A stretch of 17,896 nt of DNA from Candidatus Methanomethylophilaceae archaeon (GTDB lineage: Archaea; Thermoplasmatota; Thermoplasmata; Methanomassiliicoccales; Methanomethylophilaceae), in contig JAFSYZ010000010.1 in the NCBI GenBank assembly GCA_017455785.1, positions 1-17,896 on the forward strand. Reading direction: 5' to 3'. Positions 1 to 7,638 of the stretch are shown in pieces. Position 1 is the stretch's first letter. Each line of letters opens with the position of its first letter. The position numbers were made by a program, and so were the translations under genes. A model generated the notes under the pieces. It ran no database searches and was not told the DNA's origin. It saw only the letters and a program-made list of their open reading frames with translations.

Positions 1-624
1 ATGAAAGGAGCGACCTCCTATTCTTTGCCGAGTGGACACACATCCATATCTGTATCGGCCTACGTTTCAATATTCCGTTTAGTGGAATCTAGGTATATCA
101 GGGCATTCTGCACCCTCATGATCGTTCTGATACCGTTCTCCAGGGTATTCCTGGGTGTACATACCCCACTCGATATCGCAGTAGGATTCATTGTCGGCAT
201 CGCTGTATTTCTGATCAATAACAAGGCTGTGCCCTGGTCGTACGAGAATGAAAGGAACCGTATGGTGTATCTGGTCGGTTATTCAGTGTTCTTTGTCCTC
301 TGTACAATCGTCATATTATTACTTGGCGGGGATGTAAGAAGTATCGATTTCATAGGATTGGGGTTGGGATTGACGGTAGGTCTTCTAATCGACGGAAGAT
401 ACATTCATCATGATGTGATCAGCGCAGATCTTTGGGGAATGACCGCCATGGCGGTAATCGGATTCGTTATCTCAGGAATTCTCTTCATCATTCCGTATTT
501 CGCAATGGGCACAGGATTCGGCTCGATGCTGGGCGGATTCCTGTTCATGTTATCGGTAACGGTGATCTGTCCGTTAATTTTCAGAAAGATCGGATCGGGA
601 GCCGAAGCCCCCGGGTCCGAATGA
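1..624 (+). CDS. PAP2-family membrane phosphatase, 5'-truncated
   Basis: This is the C-terminal 207 residues of a type 2 phosphatidic acid phosphatase-like integral membrane enzyme. Two of the three PAP2 signature motifs are visible: PSGHTS (residues 10-15, His13) and SRVFLGVHTPLD (residues 47-58, with Arg48, the catalytic His54 and Asp58). The first motif, K-x6-RP, should lie upstream and is absent, so the ATG at base 1 is probably an internal methionine of a longer gene. After the catalytic core come several hydrophobic segments (about residues 87-107, 117-132 and 147-195) and a short charged tail. Members of the family remove phosphate from lipid phosphates such as undecaprenyl or polyprenyl pyrophosphate, or phosphatidic acid; the substrate here cannot be told. 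It ends in TGA 3 nt before the convergent hisD stop. The family call is firm, the specific role unknown. Confidence 0.85.
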   Translation: MKGATSYSLPSGHTSISVSAYVSIFRLVESRYIRAFCTLMIVLIPFSRVFLGVHTPLDIAVGFIVGIAVFLINNKAVPWSYENERNRMVYLVGYSVFFVLCTIVILLLGGDVRSIDFIGLGLGLTVGLLIDGRYIHHDVISADLWGMTAMAVIGFVISGILFIIPYFAMGTGFGSMLGGFLFMLSVTVICPLIFRKIGSGAEAPGSE

Positions 625-627
625 GTT

Positions 628-1881
628 TCATTCCTGCTTGGTCCTGATCTTCACGGAGTTGCAGTGTGCGTGCAGACCTTCCGCCGTGGAGATCTTCTTG
701 ATCGTCGGTGCGATCGTATCGAGGCCTTCCCTGGTCAGCATCTGCACTGTGGATGTCTTGCGGAAGTGGGCGACGTTGAGTCCCGAATAGAGTCTTGCAC
801 CGCATGCTGTGGGGAGTACGTGATTGGTACCTGAAGCGTAATCACCGGCGGCGATGGGTGTGTACGGACCTACGAATATGGAACCTGCGTTCCTAACCTT
901 GGAAAGGGTGTCCATGACATCCCTTGTCTGTATGCACAGGTGTTCCGGAGCGACCTCGTTCATCATCTCTATAGCAAGGTCCATGGAATCCGCCAGGATG
1001 TAACCTGAGTTCTTCAGTGCCTGTTCGATGATCTCCTTCCTTGGAGCATCCTTGACCTGCTTGTCTATCTCCTTCGATACCTTCTCGGCGACCTTCTTGC
1101 TGTCCGTGATGAGGATGACAGCGGAGTGAGGGTCGTGTTCCGCCTGGGCAACGAGATCCGAGGCTACAAAGGCCGGATCGCAGCTGTCATCAGCAAGAAT
1201 ACCAGCCTCGCTGGGGCCTGCAGGGAAGTCTATCTCCACCTTGCCCCTGAGCAGGGTCTTGGCGGCGGTGACGAACACGTTACCGGGACCGACTATCTTC
1301 TGAACGGGTTCGATGGTCTCCGTACCAAGGGCCATGCCGGCGATGGCCTGAACTCCTCCGATGGCATAGATCTCATCCACACCTGCGATGTCCAACGCCA
1401 CGAGTGTGACTGGGTTGACCGGAGCAGGTGTACAACAGATGACCTCCTCCACACCGGCCACACGCGCAGGGATGACGCACATCAGCGCGGTGGATGGGTA
1501 CGATGCCCTTCCTCCGGGGATGTAGCAACCCACCCTCTCTAGAGGCGTGCTCTTGACACCCAGTGTTATACCGGGCTCGACCTCGGCGAGCCAAAGGTCC
1601 TTCGGCAGCTGCATCTCATGGAATCTCTGGATGTTATATGCGGCGTTCTCCAGTTCCTCGACGAGTTCCGGGTCCACCTTCTCATAGGCGGCCTCGATCT
1701 CCTCCCTGGATACAGCCAGCTTCTTCAGTTTTACCTTGTCGAACTTTTCGGTGTAGGCGATGATAGCCTTGTCCCCGTTCTTCTTGACATCCTCGATGAT
1801 AGCCGATACGGTATCGATCACGCCATCGATGGATGAAGCACGGTTCTCCTGCCAGAAACCTTCCTCTAGCTGCTGCAACAT
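628..1881 (-). CDS. hisD: Histidinol dehydrogenase
   Basis: HisD catalyses the last two oxidations of histidine biosynthesis, L-histidinol to L-histidine with 2 NAD+, in the cytoplasm as a Zn-dependent dimer. Visible family motifs are GCYIPGG, the GPGN segment, [23 protein letters not shown] and the NHVLPT segment. Counted from the TTG at 1920, the Zn ligands fall at Gln259, His262, Asp360 and His419 and the catalytic pair at Glu326/His327, the same numbers as recalled for E. coli HisD. I place the start at the ATG at 1881 (417 aa): a TATA-like box at 1904-1912 lies 27 nt upstream and would be inside the coding region if the TTG were used. The TTG form (430 aa) remains possible. No other his gene is adjacent, so the pathway genes are dispersed. 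It is divergent from trkA and convergent with the PAP2 gene. Confidence 0.97.
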   Translation of the reverse strand: MLQQLEEGFWQENRASSIDGVIDTVSAIIEDVKKNGDKAIIAYTEKFDKVKLKKLAVSREEIEAAYEKVDPELVEELENAAYNIQRFHEMQLPKDLWLAEVEPGITLGVKSTPLERVGCYIPGGRASYPSTALMCVIPARVAGVEEVICCTPAPVNPVTLVALDIAGVDEIYAIGGVQAIAGMALGTETIEPVQKIVGPGNVFVTAAKTLLRGKVEIDFPAGPSEAGILADDSCDPAFVASDLVAQAEHDPHSAVILITDSKKVAEKVSKEIDKQVKDAPRKEIIEQALKNSGYILADSMDLAIEMMNEVAPEHLCIQTRDVMDTLSKVRNAGSIFVGPYTPIAAGDYASGTNHVLPTACGARLYSGLNVAHFRKTSTVQMLTREGLDTIAPTIKKISTAEGLHAHCNSVKIRTKQE

Positions 1882-1903
1882 ATTGCTTCCATATTGTAAG
1901 TTG

Positions 1904-1912
1904 GTTATATAC
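1904..1912 (-). promoter_or_regulatory. TATA-like box for hisD
   Basis: On the minus strand this reads GTATATAAC, centred about 27 nt upstream of the ATG at 1881. That is the normal archaeal TATA-to-start distance and predicts a leaderless hisD transcript. It supports the ATG at 1881 over the TTG at 1920. The call rests on pattern and spacing only. Confidence 0.45.
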
Positions 1913-1960
1913 TTGTCCAAGAGTGGTTCAATCTCTAAGCTATGATACGTCTAAAAGAGT

Positions 1961-1968
1961 TTTATATC
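1961..1968 (+). promoter_or_regulatory. TATA box for trkA-trkH
   Basis: TTTATATC lies in the 127-nt gap between the divergent hisD and trkA starts. A start site about 26 nt downstream would fall near 1990, giving a short leader of about 18 nt. Unlike the other operon heads in this window, trkA then has a Shine-Dalgarno site. On the minus strand the same AT-rich core reads TATAAAAC and could also serve hisD. Confidence 0.5.
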
Positions 1969-1998
1969 GACATTCGAATAGCCGTCTATCCGATAGAA

Positions 1999-2004
1999 GG
2001 GGAG
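1999..2004 (+). promoter_or_regulatory. Shine-Dalgarno site of trkA
   Basis: GGGGAG ends 4 nt before the ATG at 2009. It fixes the trkA start and indicates SD-dependent initiation for this operon head. Confidence 0.6.
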
Positions 2005-2008
2005 TTCA

Positions 2009-3349
2009 ATGAACATTATCATAGTCGGAATCGGATCCGTCGGATTCACTGCAACCGAAGTATTGTCGCATTACCACGATGTGATGATCATAGACCACGA
2101 TCGTAACGTCATCGAGAAGGCCAAGAACCTTCTGAATGTCTCAGTCCTGTACGAGGACGGTGCCAACCCGAAGGTTCTGGAAGGTGCCATCACCCGTCAT
2201 AAGGCCGATGTCGTGATCAGTACCACCGGAAGGGACGACGACAATCTGTTGATCTGTATGCTGTCCAAGATAATCAATCCCGGCATCAAGACCATAGCTA
2301 GGATTAGGGATCCCGATTACCTGATCAATACATCCGACAAGACGGTCGATCAGATCATCTCCCCTGAGATCATGACCGCTAACAAGATGGCCGAGCTCGC
2401 CCTTCTGGAGAATGCCATCGATTATGAGAGCATCGAATCCATGGACCTGGGCCTGGCGGTCTTCGAGGTCACCGAGGCCCACACGAAGATGATCGGCCAA
2501 ATGATCATCAATCTGGAGATGCCTGATGACTGTTCGGTCATGGCCATCTACCGTGACGATGACGTCATCATGAATCCTGAGATGGTCCAGATACGTGTGG
2601 GCGACAGGATCCGTGTCCTGGGAAGTCCTGACGGGATCAGGAGCTTCAACATGATGATGGGTGTCCAGAGGGATGCCACGGAGTTCATCATCATCGGAGG
2701 CGGAGTTGCCGGTTCAAGGACCGCAAAACTTCTGGAATCCAAGAAGAGATACGTCAAACTCTTCGAGATGGATCCTAAGAAGTGCAGCAAACTGGCCAAG
2801 GATCTCAACACTTCCATCATCGTCAACGGGAGCGGTGTGGATCCCCATCTTCTCAGGTCCGAGAATGTCGGAAGGGCGGATGTGATGATTGCCATCACAG
2901 ATACCGATGAGACGAATCTGTTGGCCTGCCTTATGGGTATGAAACTTGGTACTACCAAGGTCATCTCAAGGTACTCCATGGTAGAATACGAGGATATCTT
3001 CGACTTCACCGGTATTAGATCTACGGTCGGTAACCACAGGGTGGTCGCGAACGAGGTCACCAAGACGCTGATCGAGGATGAGAAGGCTATCCTCAGGATG
3101 AAACGCGATGGAGAGCTGTTCTTCAGTGTGCAGGTCGATCCCAGATCGAAGGTGAGCAACGAGCGCTTAGGCGACATCAATTTCCCTGAAGGATGCCGTG
3201 TTGGCTGCATCATCAGGGACAAGGAGAAGATCTACCCCCGTATGGACACCGTGTTCAAGGCCGATGACAGGGTCATCCTGTTCACATACAACTCAAGTAA
3301 GAGTAAGTTAGAGAAATTGTTCGGTACTCGTATCGATATCGAAGTGTGA
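2009..3349 (+). CDS. trkA: Trk potassium uptake regulatory subunit TrkA
   Basis: TrkA is the cytoplasmic NAD(H)/nucleotide-binding gating ring of the Trk potassium uptake system; it docks on the TrkH channel. The 446-aa protein has the full duplicated architecture. RCK-N domain 1 has a GxGxxG dinucleotide fold (VGIGSVG, residues 6-12) and an acidic strand end at IIDHD (27-31), followed by a TrkA-C domain at about 140-210. The second RCK-N domain starts at IIIGGGVAG (227-235) with acidic Glu253, followed by a second TrkA-C domain at about 365-435. Length is normal for a two-repeat TrkA. The TGA stop overlaps the GTG start of trkH by 4 nt (GTGA), so the two subunits are translationally coupled. 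The start is supported by a good SD site and a TATA box upstream. Nothing is unusual. Confidence 0.96.
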   Translation: MNIIIVGIGSVGFTATEVLSHYHDVMIIDHDRNVIEKAKNLLNVSVLYEDGANPKVLEGAITRHKADVVISTTGRDDDNLLICMLSKIINPGIKTIARIRDPDYLINTSDKTVDQIISPEIMTANKMAELALLENAIDYESIESMDLGLAVFEVTEAHTKMIGQMIINLEMPDDCSVMAIYRDDDVIMNPEMVQIRVGDRIRVLGSPDGIRSFNMMMGVQRDATEFIIIGGGVAGSRTAKLLESKKRYVKLFEMDPKKCSKLAKDLNTSIIVNGSGVDPHLLRSENVGRADVMIAITDTDETNLLACLMGMKLGTTKVISRYSMVEYEDIFDFTGIRSTVGNHRVVANEVTKTLIEDEKAILRMKRDGELFFSVQVDPRSKVSNERLGDINFPEGCRVGCIIRDKEKIYPRMDTVFKADDRVILFTYNSSKSKLEKLFGTRIDIEV

Positions 3350-4857
3350 GAATGAATCCGATAGAAGAGATGAAGAGGGAGAGCATCTTCCTCAAGGTAT
3401 TGGGCTCTGGTATGCTCATATTGGCCATTGGGATGCTTCCATCCTTGATCTATGACATCGTTGACGGTAACGACCTGAAGGTCTTCCTGTATCCGATGCT
3501 GGTGATCCTTATCGTCGGCACATTGTTCACGGTATTCTCAAGATATCCTTCCATCAACAATCCCATCGACGGTCTTCTGGTCATCGCCCTCATGTGGTTC
3601 ATGATGGTGGTGATAGGTTCGATACCCTTCATACTCTCCGGAATCAATTTTGTTGACAGTATCTTCGAATCCACAAGCGGTATCACCACGACCGGTGCAA
3701 CGATCTTGGCTGATATCGAGTCGTGGCCCAGGGGCATGCTGATGTGGCGTTCCATGCTGCAGTGGATCGGAGGTATCATGATCATCCTGCTGTTCATGTT
3801 CTTCCTGCCGATGATCGGTTTCGGCAGCAGGTCGCTGTTCGGTAACGAGACATCGGGCAGCGGCAGTGGGAACCTGTCTTTGAGGCTGAAGGATGCAGGA
3901 ACGCAGTTCGTCAAGATCTACATGGTGCTGTCGATCGTATTGGTCCTGTTATTGGTCGTTCTGGGAACCCCGTTGTATGATTCGCTTTGCATCACTTTCT
4001 CGACGATATCCACAGGCGGATTCGCCCCGAAGGGTGACAGCATCGCATCCTACAGTCCGATCGTCAAATTGGTCGTGGCATTGTTCATGTTCCTCGGAGG
4101 AACGAACTTCTATCTTCACTACAAGGCTACATATCACAAGAAACCGTCTGTGTACCTTCATAACCAGGAGTTCCTGATCATGGTGGGCATAATTGTCGCC
4201 GCATCGGTATTCACAATAGCGGTCCTATCGCAGACCATGGGTTTCAATATCGATACTGTCGTGGATTCGATCTTCACGATAGTCTCCGCAAGCACCACCA
4301 CCGGATTCGCATCCATCGATTATTCGCTGTGGATAAGCTCGCTGATTGCCATCATGTTCCTGGCCATCGTAATAGGCGGTTCTGCAGGATCGACTGCAGG
4401 AGGTCTGAAGATCTCCAGGGTCGTCATACTGGTGAAGAATGCATACAACGGATTGAAGAGCTCTCTGCACCCCAATGCCGTCTACAACGTGAAGATGGAC
4501 AAGAATATAGTGGACAAGACCACCGTCACCAATACGGTCAACCTGACCATATTGTTCGCCATGACTTTGGCGATCGGTACCGCTGTGTTCATGCTTCTGG
4601 GTTCGAATTTCGAGATATCATTCACGACAGCCCTGTCCAGTATCACTACCTTCGGACCTTCGATGGATCACTTCGGTCCGTACGGTTCATACAACAATAT
4701 GCATACATTCGGAAAACTGTTCATGTGCTTCCTCATGATAGTGGGTCGTCTTGAATTCATCACAGCCCTTATCGTATTCACACCTGGATTCTGGAGGGAG
4801 TTCATGCTGTCCAGGAGAAGTCTTCTGAAGAAACCATTCAGGGGACTCAGGCGTTAG
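3346..4857 (+). CDS. trkH: Trk potassium uptake channel subunit TrkH
   Basis: This is the membrane-embedded K+ translocating subunit (503 aa), built from four pseudo-repeats of TM-P-loop-TM. The four selectivity-filter loops are visible: ITTTGAT (113-119), ISTGGF (221-226), STTTGF (316-321) and TTFGPS (434-439), each with its filter glycine. The conserved GGSAGSTAGGLK segment (345-356) and GRLEF (467-471) near the C-terminus also match TrkH/KtrB proteins. The start is the GTG at 3346 overlapping the trkA stop; an ATG two codons later is an alternative. It pairs with TrkA encoded just upstream. Two oddities: it is the only gene here ending in TAG, and its last 11 nt overlap the end of the convergent TPR gene. 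If the host decodes TAG as pyrrolysine, readthrough would add ten further residues before the TGA at 4888. Confidence 0.96.
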   Translation: MRMNPIEEMKRESIFLKVLGSGMLILAIGMLPSLIYDIVDGNDLKVFLYPMLVILIVGTLFTVFSRYPSINNPIDGLLVIALMWFMMVVIGSIPFILSGINFVDSIFESTSGITTTGATILADIESWPRGMLMWRSMLQWIGGIMIILLFMFFLPMIGFGSRSLFGNETSGSGSGNLSLRLKDAGTQFVKIYMVLSIVLVLLLVVLGTPLYDSLCITFSTISTGGFAPKGDSIASYSPIVKLVVALFMFLGGTNFYLHYKATYHKKPSVYLHNQEFLIMVGIIVAASVFTIAVLSQTMGFNIDTVVDSIFTIVSASTTTGFASIDYSLWISSLIAIMFLAIVIGGSAGSTAGGLKISRVVILVKNAYNGLKSSLHPNAVYNVKMDKNIVDKTTVTNTVNLTILFAMTLAIGTAVFMLLGSNFEISFTTALSSITTFGPSMDHFGPYGSYNNMHTFGKLFMCFLMIVGRLEFITALIVFTPGFWREFMLSRRSLLKKPFRGLRR

Positions 4858-5713
4858 ACGCAATCCTACATGCATCCAATATACGGATGACAGCAGGATC
4901 CTTGGGATCCTTCTCGTTGATCACACCGGCTAGCATCTTCGCCTGAACGTATTTCTTCTTCTCGATCAGACACATGGCCATGGTCTCCAATGCACCGGAA
5001 TGTGAATAGTCTATCTGCAGTGCACGGTTCGCATAATTGGCAGCTGCAGGGATCCTACCGTTGATCCACATCACGTATGCTTCAAGGGCAAGTGAATCGA
5101 CGTTCTTCTTATCCTGTTTCAGATGGGATTTGGCGAACTTGTTAGCCTCCTTGACCTTTCCTGCCTTCATGAGTACGGAGACCATGTTGACGTATGAGGC
5201 ATAGGACGAGTCGCCTGAATCCAGGATGGCTGTGGCCTCAGCCTCGGCCTTGGTGAATTCGCCGAGGGAACACAGGATATCGCACAGGAGGATCCTATCC
5301 TTCACAGTCAGACCCGAGACCTTCTGGATGAGGGCATATGCCTCTTCGGACTCGTCTATCATGTTGAGGGTCCTTGCGATCTCCGGAACCTTGGCCGGAT
5401 CGTCCTTCATATCCTTAACCAGTTCATAGGCCTCTTCCGCCCTTCCCAATGAACGGACGGACATGGCGATATCGAATCTTGTCTCCCTATCCTCCGGAAC
5501 GGAATCCAACGCGAGGTCGACTATCTCCTGACAGCCTTTCTCATCGTCGATGGTCTTCAGGATTGATGCGCATTTCAGTTTGATCATTACATCATCAGTG
5601 GAATCCAAGATGGAATCTAACTGAGGACGGACCATCTCGAATCTCTCGTTCTTGATGTCCTCCATGATGCTGTTGAAGGCCTTCTCCGTGTCCATTGTGT
5701 CTCGTATCGGCAT
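4847..5713 (-). CDS. TPR-repeat protein of unknown function
   Basis: The 288-aa product is soluble, lacks a signal peptide and is almost wholly helical. At least three tetratricopeptide-like units of about 34 residues are visible in the C-terminal half, each with the small/aromatic pattern of TPR helices A and B: SYASYVNMVSVLMKAGKVKE, then the unit containing YVMWINGRIPAAANYANRAL, then the unit with METMAMCL-like spacing and KKKYVQAKML. Degenerate repeats fill the N-terminal half. TPR arrays bind partner proteins; no enzymatic motif is present. Start choice: the reading frame continues upstream to 5794, but that would run into the divergent ATPase gene. The ATG at 5713 lies about 29 nt from a TATA-like box and suits a leaderless transcript; an ATG at 5695 is an alternative. 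Its end overlaps trkH tail-to-tail by 11 nt. Its role is unknown. Confidence 0.8.
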   Translation of the reverse strand: MPIRDTMDTEKAFNSIMEDIKNERFEMVRPQLDSILDSTDDVMIKLKCASILKTIDDEKGCQEIVDLALDSVPEDRETRFDIAMSVRSLGRAEEAYELVKDMKDDPAKVPEIARTLNMIDESEEAYALIQKVSGLTVKDRILLCDILCSLGEFTKAEAEATAILDSGDSSYASYVNMVSVLMKAGKVKEANKFAKSHLKQDKKNVDSLALEAYVMWINGRIPAAANYANRALQIDYSHSGALETMAMCLIEKKKYVQAKMLAGVINEKDPKDPAVIRILDACRIASNA

Positions 5714-5739
5714 TAATGAGTTAAACCCTCCTATGGATT

Positions 5740-5745
5740 CTTTAA
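5740..5745. promoter_or_regulatory. Shared TATA-like element between divergent TPR and ATPase genes
   Basis: CTTTAA (TTAAAG on the minus strand) sits between two divergent starts, about 25 nt from the ATPase ATG at 5768 and about 29 nt from the TPR ATG at 5713. Both distances fit archaeal TATA positions with leaderless transcripts. The box is weaker than the other TATA boxes in the window. Confidence 0.4.
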
Positions 5746-5754
5746 CCATCACAG

Positions 5755-5768
5755 TGATACATGTATCA
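5755..5768. repeat. 14-bp perfect palindrome over the ATPase start (candidate operator)
   Basis: TGATACATGTATCA is a perfect inverted repeat whose last base is the A of the ATPase start codon. If transcription begins at that codon, the palindrome covers about -13 to +1, the place where a dimeric repressor would block initiation. Relative to the divergent TPR start it lies more than 40 nt upstream. Its operator function is inferred from symmetry and position. Confidence 0.4.
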
Positions 5769-6565
5769 TGAGGATCTCGAGCATCAGTGTACATGGATTG
5801 TTCGGATTATATGATCATGAGCTGAAATTCAGCGACGAGGGGTTGACCTTCATCCATTCAATGAACGGAGTGGGAAAGAGTACCACCTTGAACATGCTGG
5901 CCGATATCTTCGAAGGGGATGTCGATTCGTTATTCAGCAATAAATTCGAGGATATGGAACTGACATTCAACGACGGCAGCATCGTCAGGATCACGAATGA
6001 CCGCGTACCGACCATAACCAAAGACGGTCTCACCAAGGAGATAAGCGTGATAGATCTGATCTCGATGGCCGACGTCACATACCTGTCTGCTGAGAGGAAC
6101 ATGCATTACATCGGTAAGGATCTGGCAGTGCCTTCGGCTGAATTCCTGATGAAGGAACTGGACGGTAAAGTCGATACGGGATTGGTAGACAAAGACATGC
6201 TGGAGATGCTGATAGATTCATTGAACACCCTGTATACGACCAAGAGGGCGTACATCAACGAGACAGGTCATCTGAGGATCATGGTCGAGGACAAGATCGA
6301 ATTGCCGATCGACAAACTATCATCCGGTGAGAAACAGGTGTTCATAATGTTCTACACCATCCTTTTCGATACACAGAAGGGTTCGTTGGTCATCATCGAT
6401 GAGCCGGAGATCTCGCTTCATATCGCCTGGCAGAAGAAATTATGTAGGTTGTTCCTACAGTTCTGTGAGGCCAAGGATCTGCAGATGATTGTGGCCACGC
6501 ACTCGCCTGCCATCATACACGACAGGTGGGATCTAGCCAGGGAGATGGGGATCGGCCGTGCGTGA
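5768..6565 (+). CDS. ABC/AAA15-type ATPase, AriA-like (PARIS-type defence)
   Basis: This is a compact 265-aa nucleotide-binding ATPase of the AAA_15/AAA_21 (OLD- and SMC-like) class. Visible motifs in order: N-terminal strand MRISSISVHGLFGLYDHEL typical of these ATPases; Walker A NGVGKST (33-39); SAER (107-110); ABC signature LSSGEKQ (184-190); Walker B LVIIDEPE (207-214) with catalytic Glu212; D-loop SLH (216-218); switch His245 in VATHSP. It overlaps the downstream DUF4435 TOPRIM gene by 8 nt, which is the gene pair of PARIS systems, where AriA holds AriB inactive until a phage trigger releases it. As I recall, characterised AriA proteins are clearly larger; here the region between Walker A and the signature is short, leaving little room for a coiled-coil or lid insert. 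The start is the ATG at 5768, probably leaderless. The ATPase class is certain; the defence role is inferred from the partner. Confidence 0.85.
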   Translation: MRISSISVHGLFGLYDHELKFSDEGLTFIHSMNGVGKSTTLNMLADIFEGDVDSLFSNKFEDMELTFNDGSIVRITNDRVPTITKDGLTKEISVIDLISMADVTYLSAERNMHYIGKDLAVPSAEFLMKELDGKVDTGLVDKDMLEMLIDSLNTLYTTKRAYINETGHLRIMVEDKIELPIDKLSSGEKQVFIMFYTILFDTQKGSLVIIDEPEISLHIAWQKKLCRLFLQFCEAKDLQMIVATHSPAIIHDRWDLAREMGIGRA

Positions 6566-7403
6566 TTACATCGAGGAAACTGATGTCGCCAATGCGGTGA
6601 TGATGCTCAGGTCCGGGTTCAAAGGCACCATCGTCATAGTCGAGGGCAATACCGATGACAGACTGTACGGCAAGTTCATGGATCCCGACGGTACCGACAT
6701 CGTGATTGCTCAATCCAAGACCAATGTGGAAAGGACACTCAAGGAACTGGCGAAAAGAGGAGAGAACAAGTCCCTTGGGATTGTGGATTCTGATCTAGAT
6801 CTTGTCAAGGGTGTCAAAAGGAGGGCCCCGCTGTTCGCTACGGATACGAGGGATGCCGAGAGCATGATGTTCTTCAGTTCTGCGTTGGAATCACTTCTGT
6901 CGGAGTATGCGGATAAGGAATCCTTGCATAGATTCACCGAGAGGTACGGTAATTTCAGGGATGCCATATGCAAATCCTGTTATTACGTCGGATTATTGAT
7001 GCTGATCTCCGAGAGGGAAGGGCTTAACCTATCCTTCAAGAATCTGGACTTCAGCTTCTTCATCGATAAAAGGACATTGCAATGCGACATCAGGAAACTG
7101 GTAAGATCGGTCCTTGACGGTCCGATAGGAAGCAGGATCGATCCGGATATGATACTGAAATTGCTTCAGGACGAGAAGGAACACAGTTTCAGGGAGATGT
7201 GCAGAGGACACGATATCACCGAAGTCCTGGCCATAGGAATGAGGGAGGTGTTCGGTTCATACAATGCAAAGACCGTCAAATCTTCCGCTGTGGCCGGCGG
7301 CCTCAGACTGGCATTCTCAGCTGAAGATCTGAGGGCCACGGACCTATATTCCAAGTCATCACAGTGGGCATCCGATAATGGGATACCGCTGTGGAGGGTA
7401 TGA
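6558..7403 (+). CDS. DUF4435 TOPRIM-type nuclease, AriB-like (PARIS-type effector)
   Basis: The 281-aa protein has the DUF4435 layout. A TOPRIM-like core opens with VIVEGNTDD (26-34, Glu29 and Asp33/34 as candidate metal ligands), continues with GIVDSDLD (74-81, Asp77/Asp79) and then DTRDAESMM (96-104), the counterpart of the family's TD-x-HDLE segment. A helical C-terminal part (about 110-281) contains LSFKNLDFSFFIDKRTLQCD, also typical of the family. In PARIS the homologous AriB is the toxic effector, a nuclease reported to act on tRNA once released from the AriA ATPase. Here the histidine of the usual HDLE is replaced by arginine (RDAE), while the acidic residues remain. The start is the GTG at 6558, 8 nt inside the ATPase gene, with only a weak purine-rich SD, suggesting coupled translation and a fixed ratio. 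It ends 1 nt before the convergent xseB stop. Family assignment is good; activity is inferred. Confidence 0.8.
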   Translation: MRDYIEETDVANAVMMLRSGFKGTIVIVEGNTDDRLYGKFMDPDGTDIVIAQSKTNVERTLKELAKRGENKSLGIVDSDLDLVKGVKRRAPLFATDTRDAESMMFFSSALESLLSEYADKESLHRFTERYGNFRDAICKSCYYVGLLMLISEREGLNLSFKNLDFSFFIDKRTLQCDIRKLVRSVLDGPIGSRIDPDMILKLLQDEKEHSFREMCRGHDITEVLAIGMREVFGSYNAKTVKSSAVAGGLRLAFSAEDLRATDLYSKSSQWASDNGIPLWRV

Positions 7404-7404
7404 A

Positions 7405-7638
7405 TCACCTTTCCACGCGGAATTCCTCTTTGACGGAACCGTTCGCCGTGGCCATAAGCTGCTGGACCTTGCGTTCGCTGTTCTCTAGAATCTCCCTGCA
7501 CCTTGTTCTGAGTTCTATGGCCTGTTCGTAGATCTCCAGACTCTGGTCCAGGTCCAGATTGCCGCCTTCCAGCTTCTTGACCAGTTCCTCCAATTGTGCT
7601 ATGGCTTCCTCGAATGTCATTTCCTTGACATCTGTCAT
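7405..7638 (-). CDS. xseB: Exonuclease VII small subunit
   Basis: The 77-aa protein matches the XseB family in length and sequence: FEEAIAQLEELVKKLEGG (9-26), then LDLDQSLEIYEQAIEL and a helical CREILENSERKVQQL segment. XseB forms a helical coat on XseA; together they make exonuclease VII, which degrades single-stranded DNA from either end to oligonucleotides without needing metal. Its ATG overlaps the xseA stop by 4 nt (ATGA) and is preceded by a strong GGAGGT at 7645-7650, 6 nt away, so many copies per XseA can be made, as the complex requires. The acidic-to-basic tail after residue 62 is variable in the family. The gene is convergent with the DUF4435 gene, 1 nt apart. Confident call. Confidence 0.95.
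   Translation of the reverse strand: MTDVKEMTFEEAIAQLEELVKKLEGGNLDLDQSLEIYEQAIELRTRCREILENSERKVQQLMATANGSVKEEFRVER

Noticed and set aside
1126..1542. A 138-codon plus-strand frame within hisD
   Set aside because: It is antisense to conserved HisD motifs, including the Zn-ligand region, and has no start signal.
2548..3222. A 224-codon minus-strand open frame across trkA
   Set aside because: It is antisense to the well-supported trkA and is a product of its codon bias; the translation shows no recognisable domain and there is no promoter or SD.
5727..5732. GGAGGG on the minus strand as a Shine-Dalgarno site for the TPR gene
   Set aside because: It lies 13 nt from the ATG at 5713 and between the TATA-like box and the predicted transcript start, so it is probably not in the mRNA.
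5714..5794. An upstream extension of the TPR gene to 5794
   Set aside because: It would run through the shared promoter and overlap the divergent ATPase start; the ATG at 5713 fits a TATA-like box.
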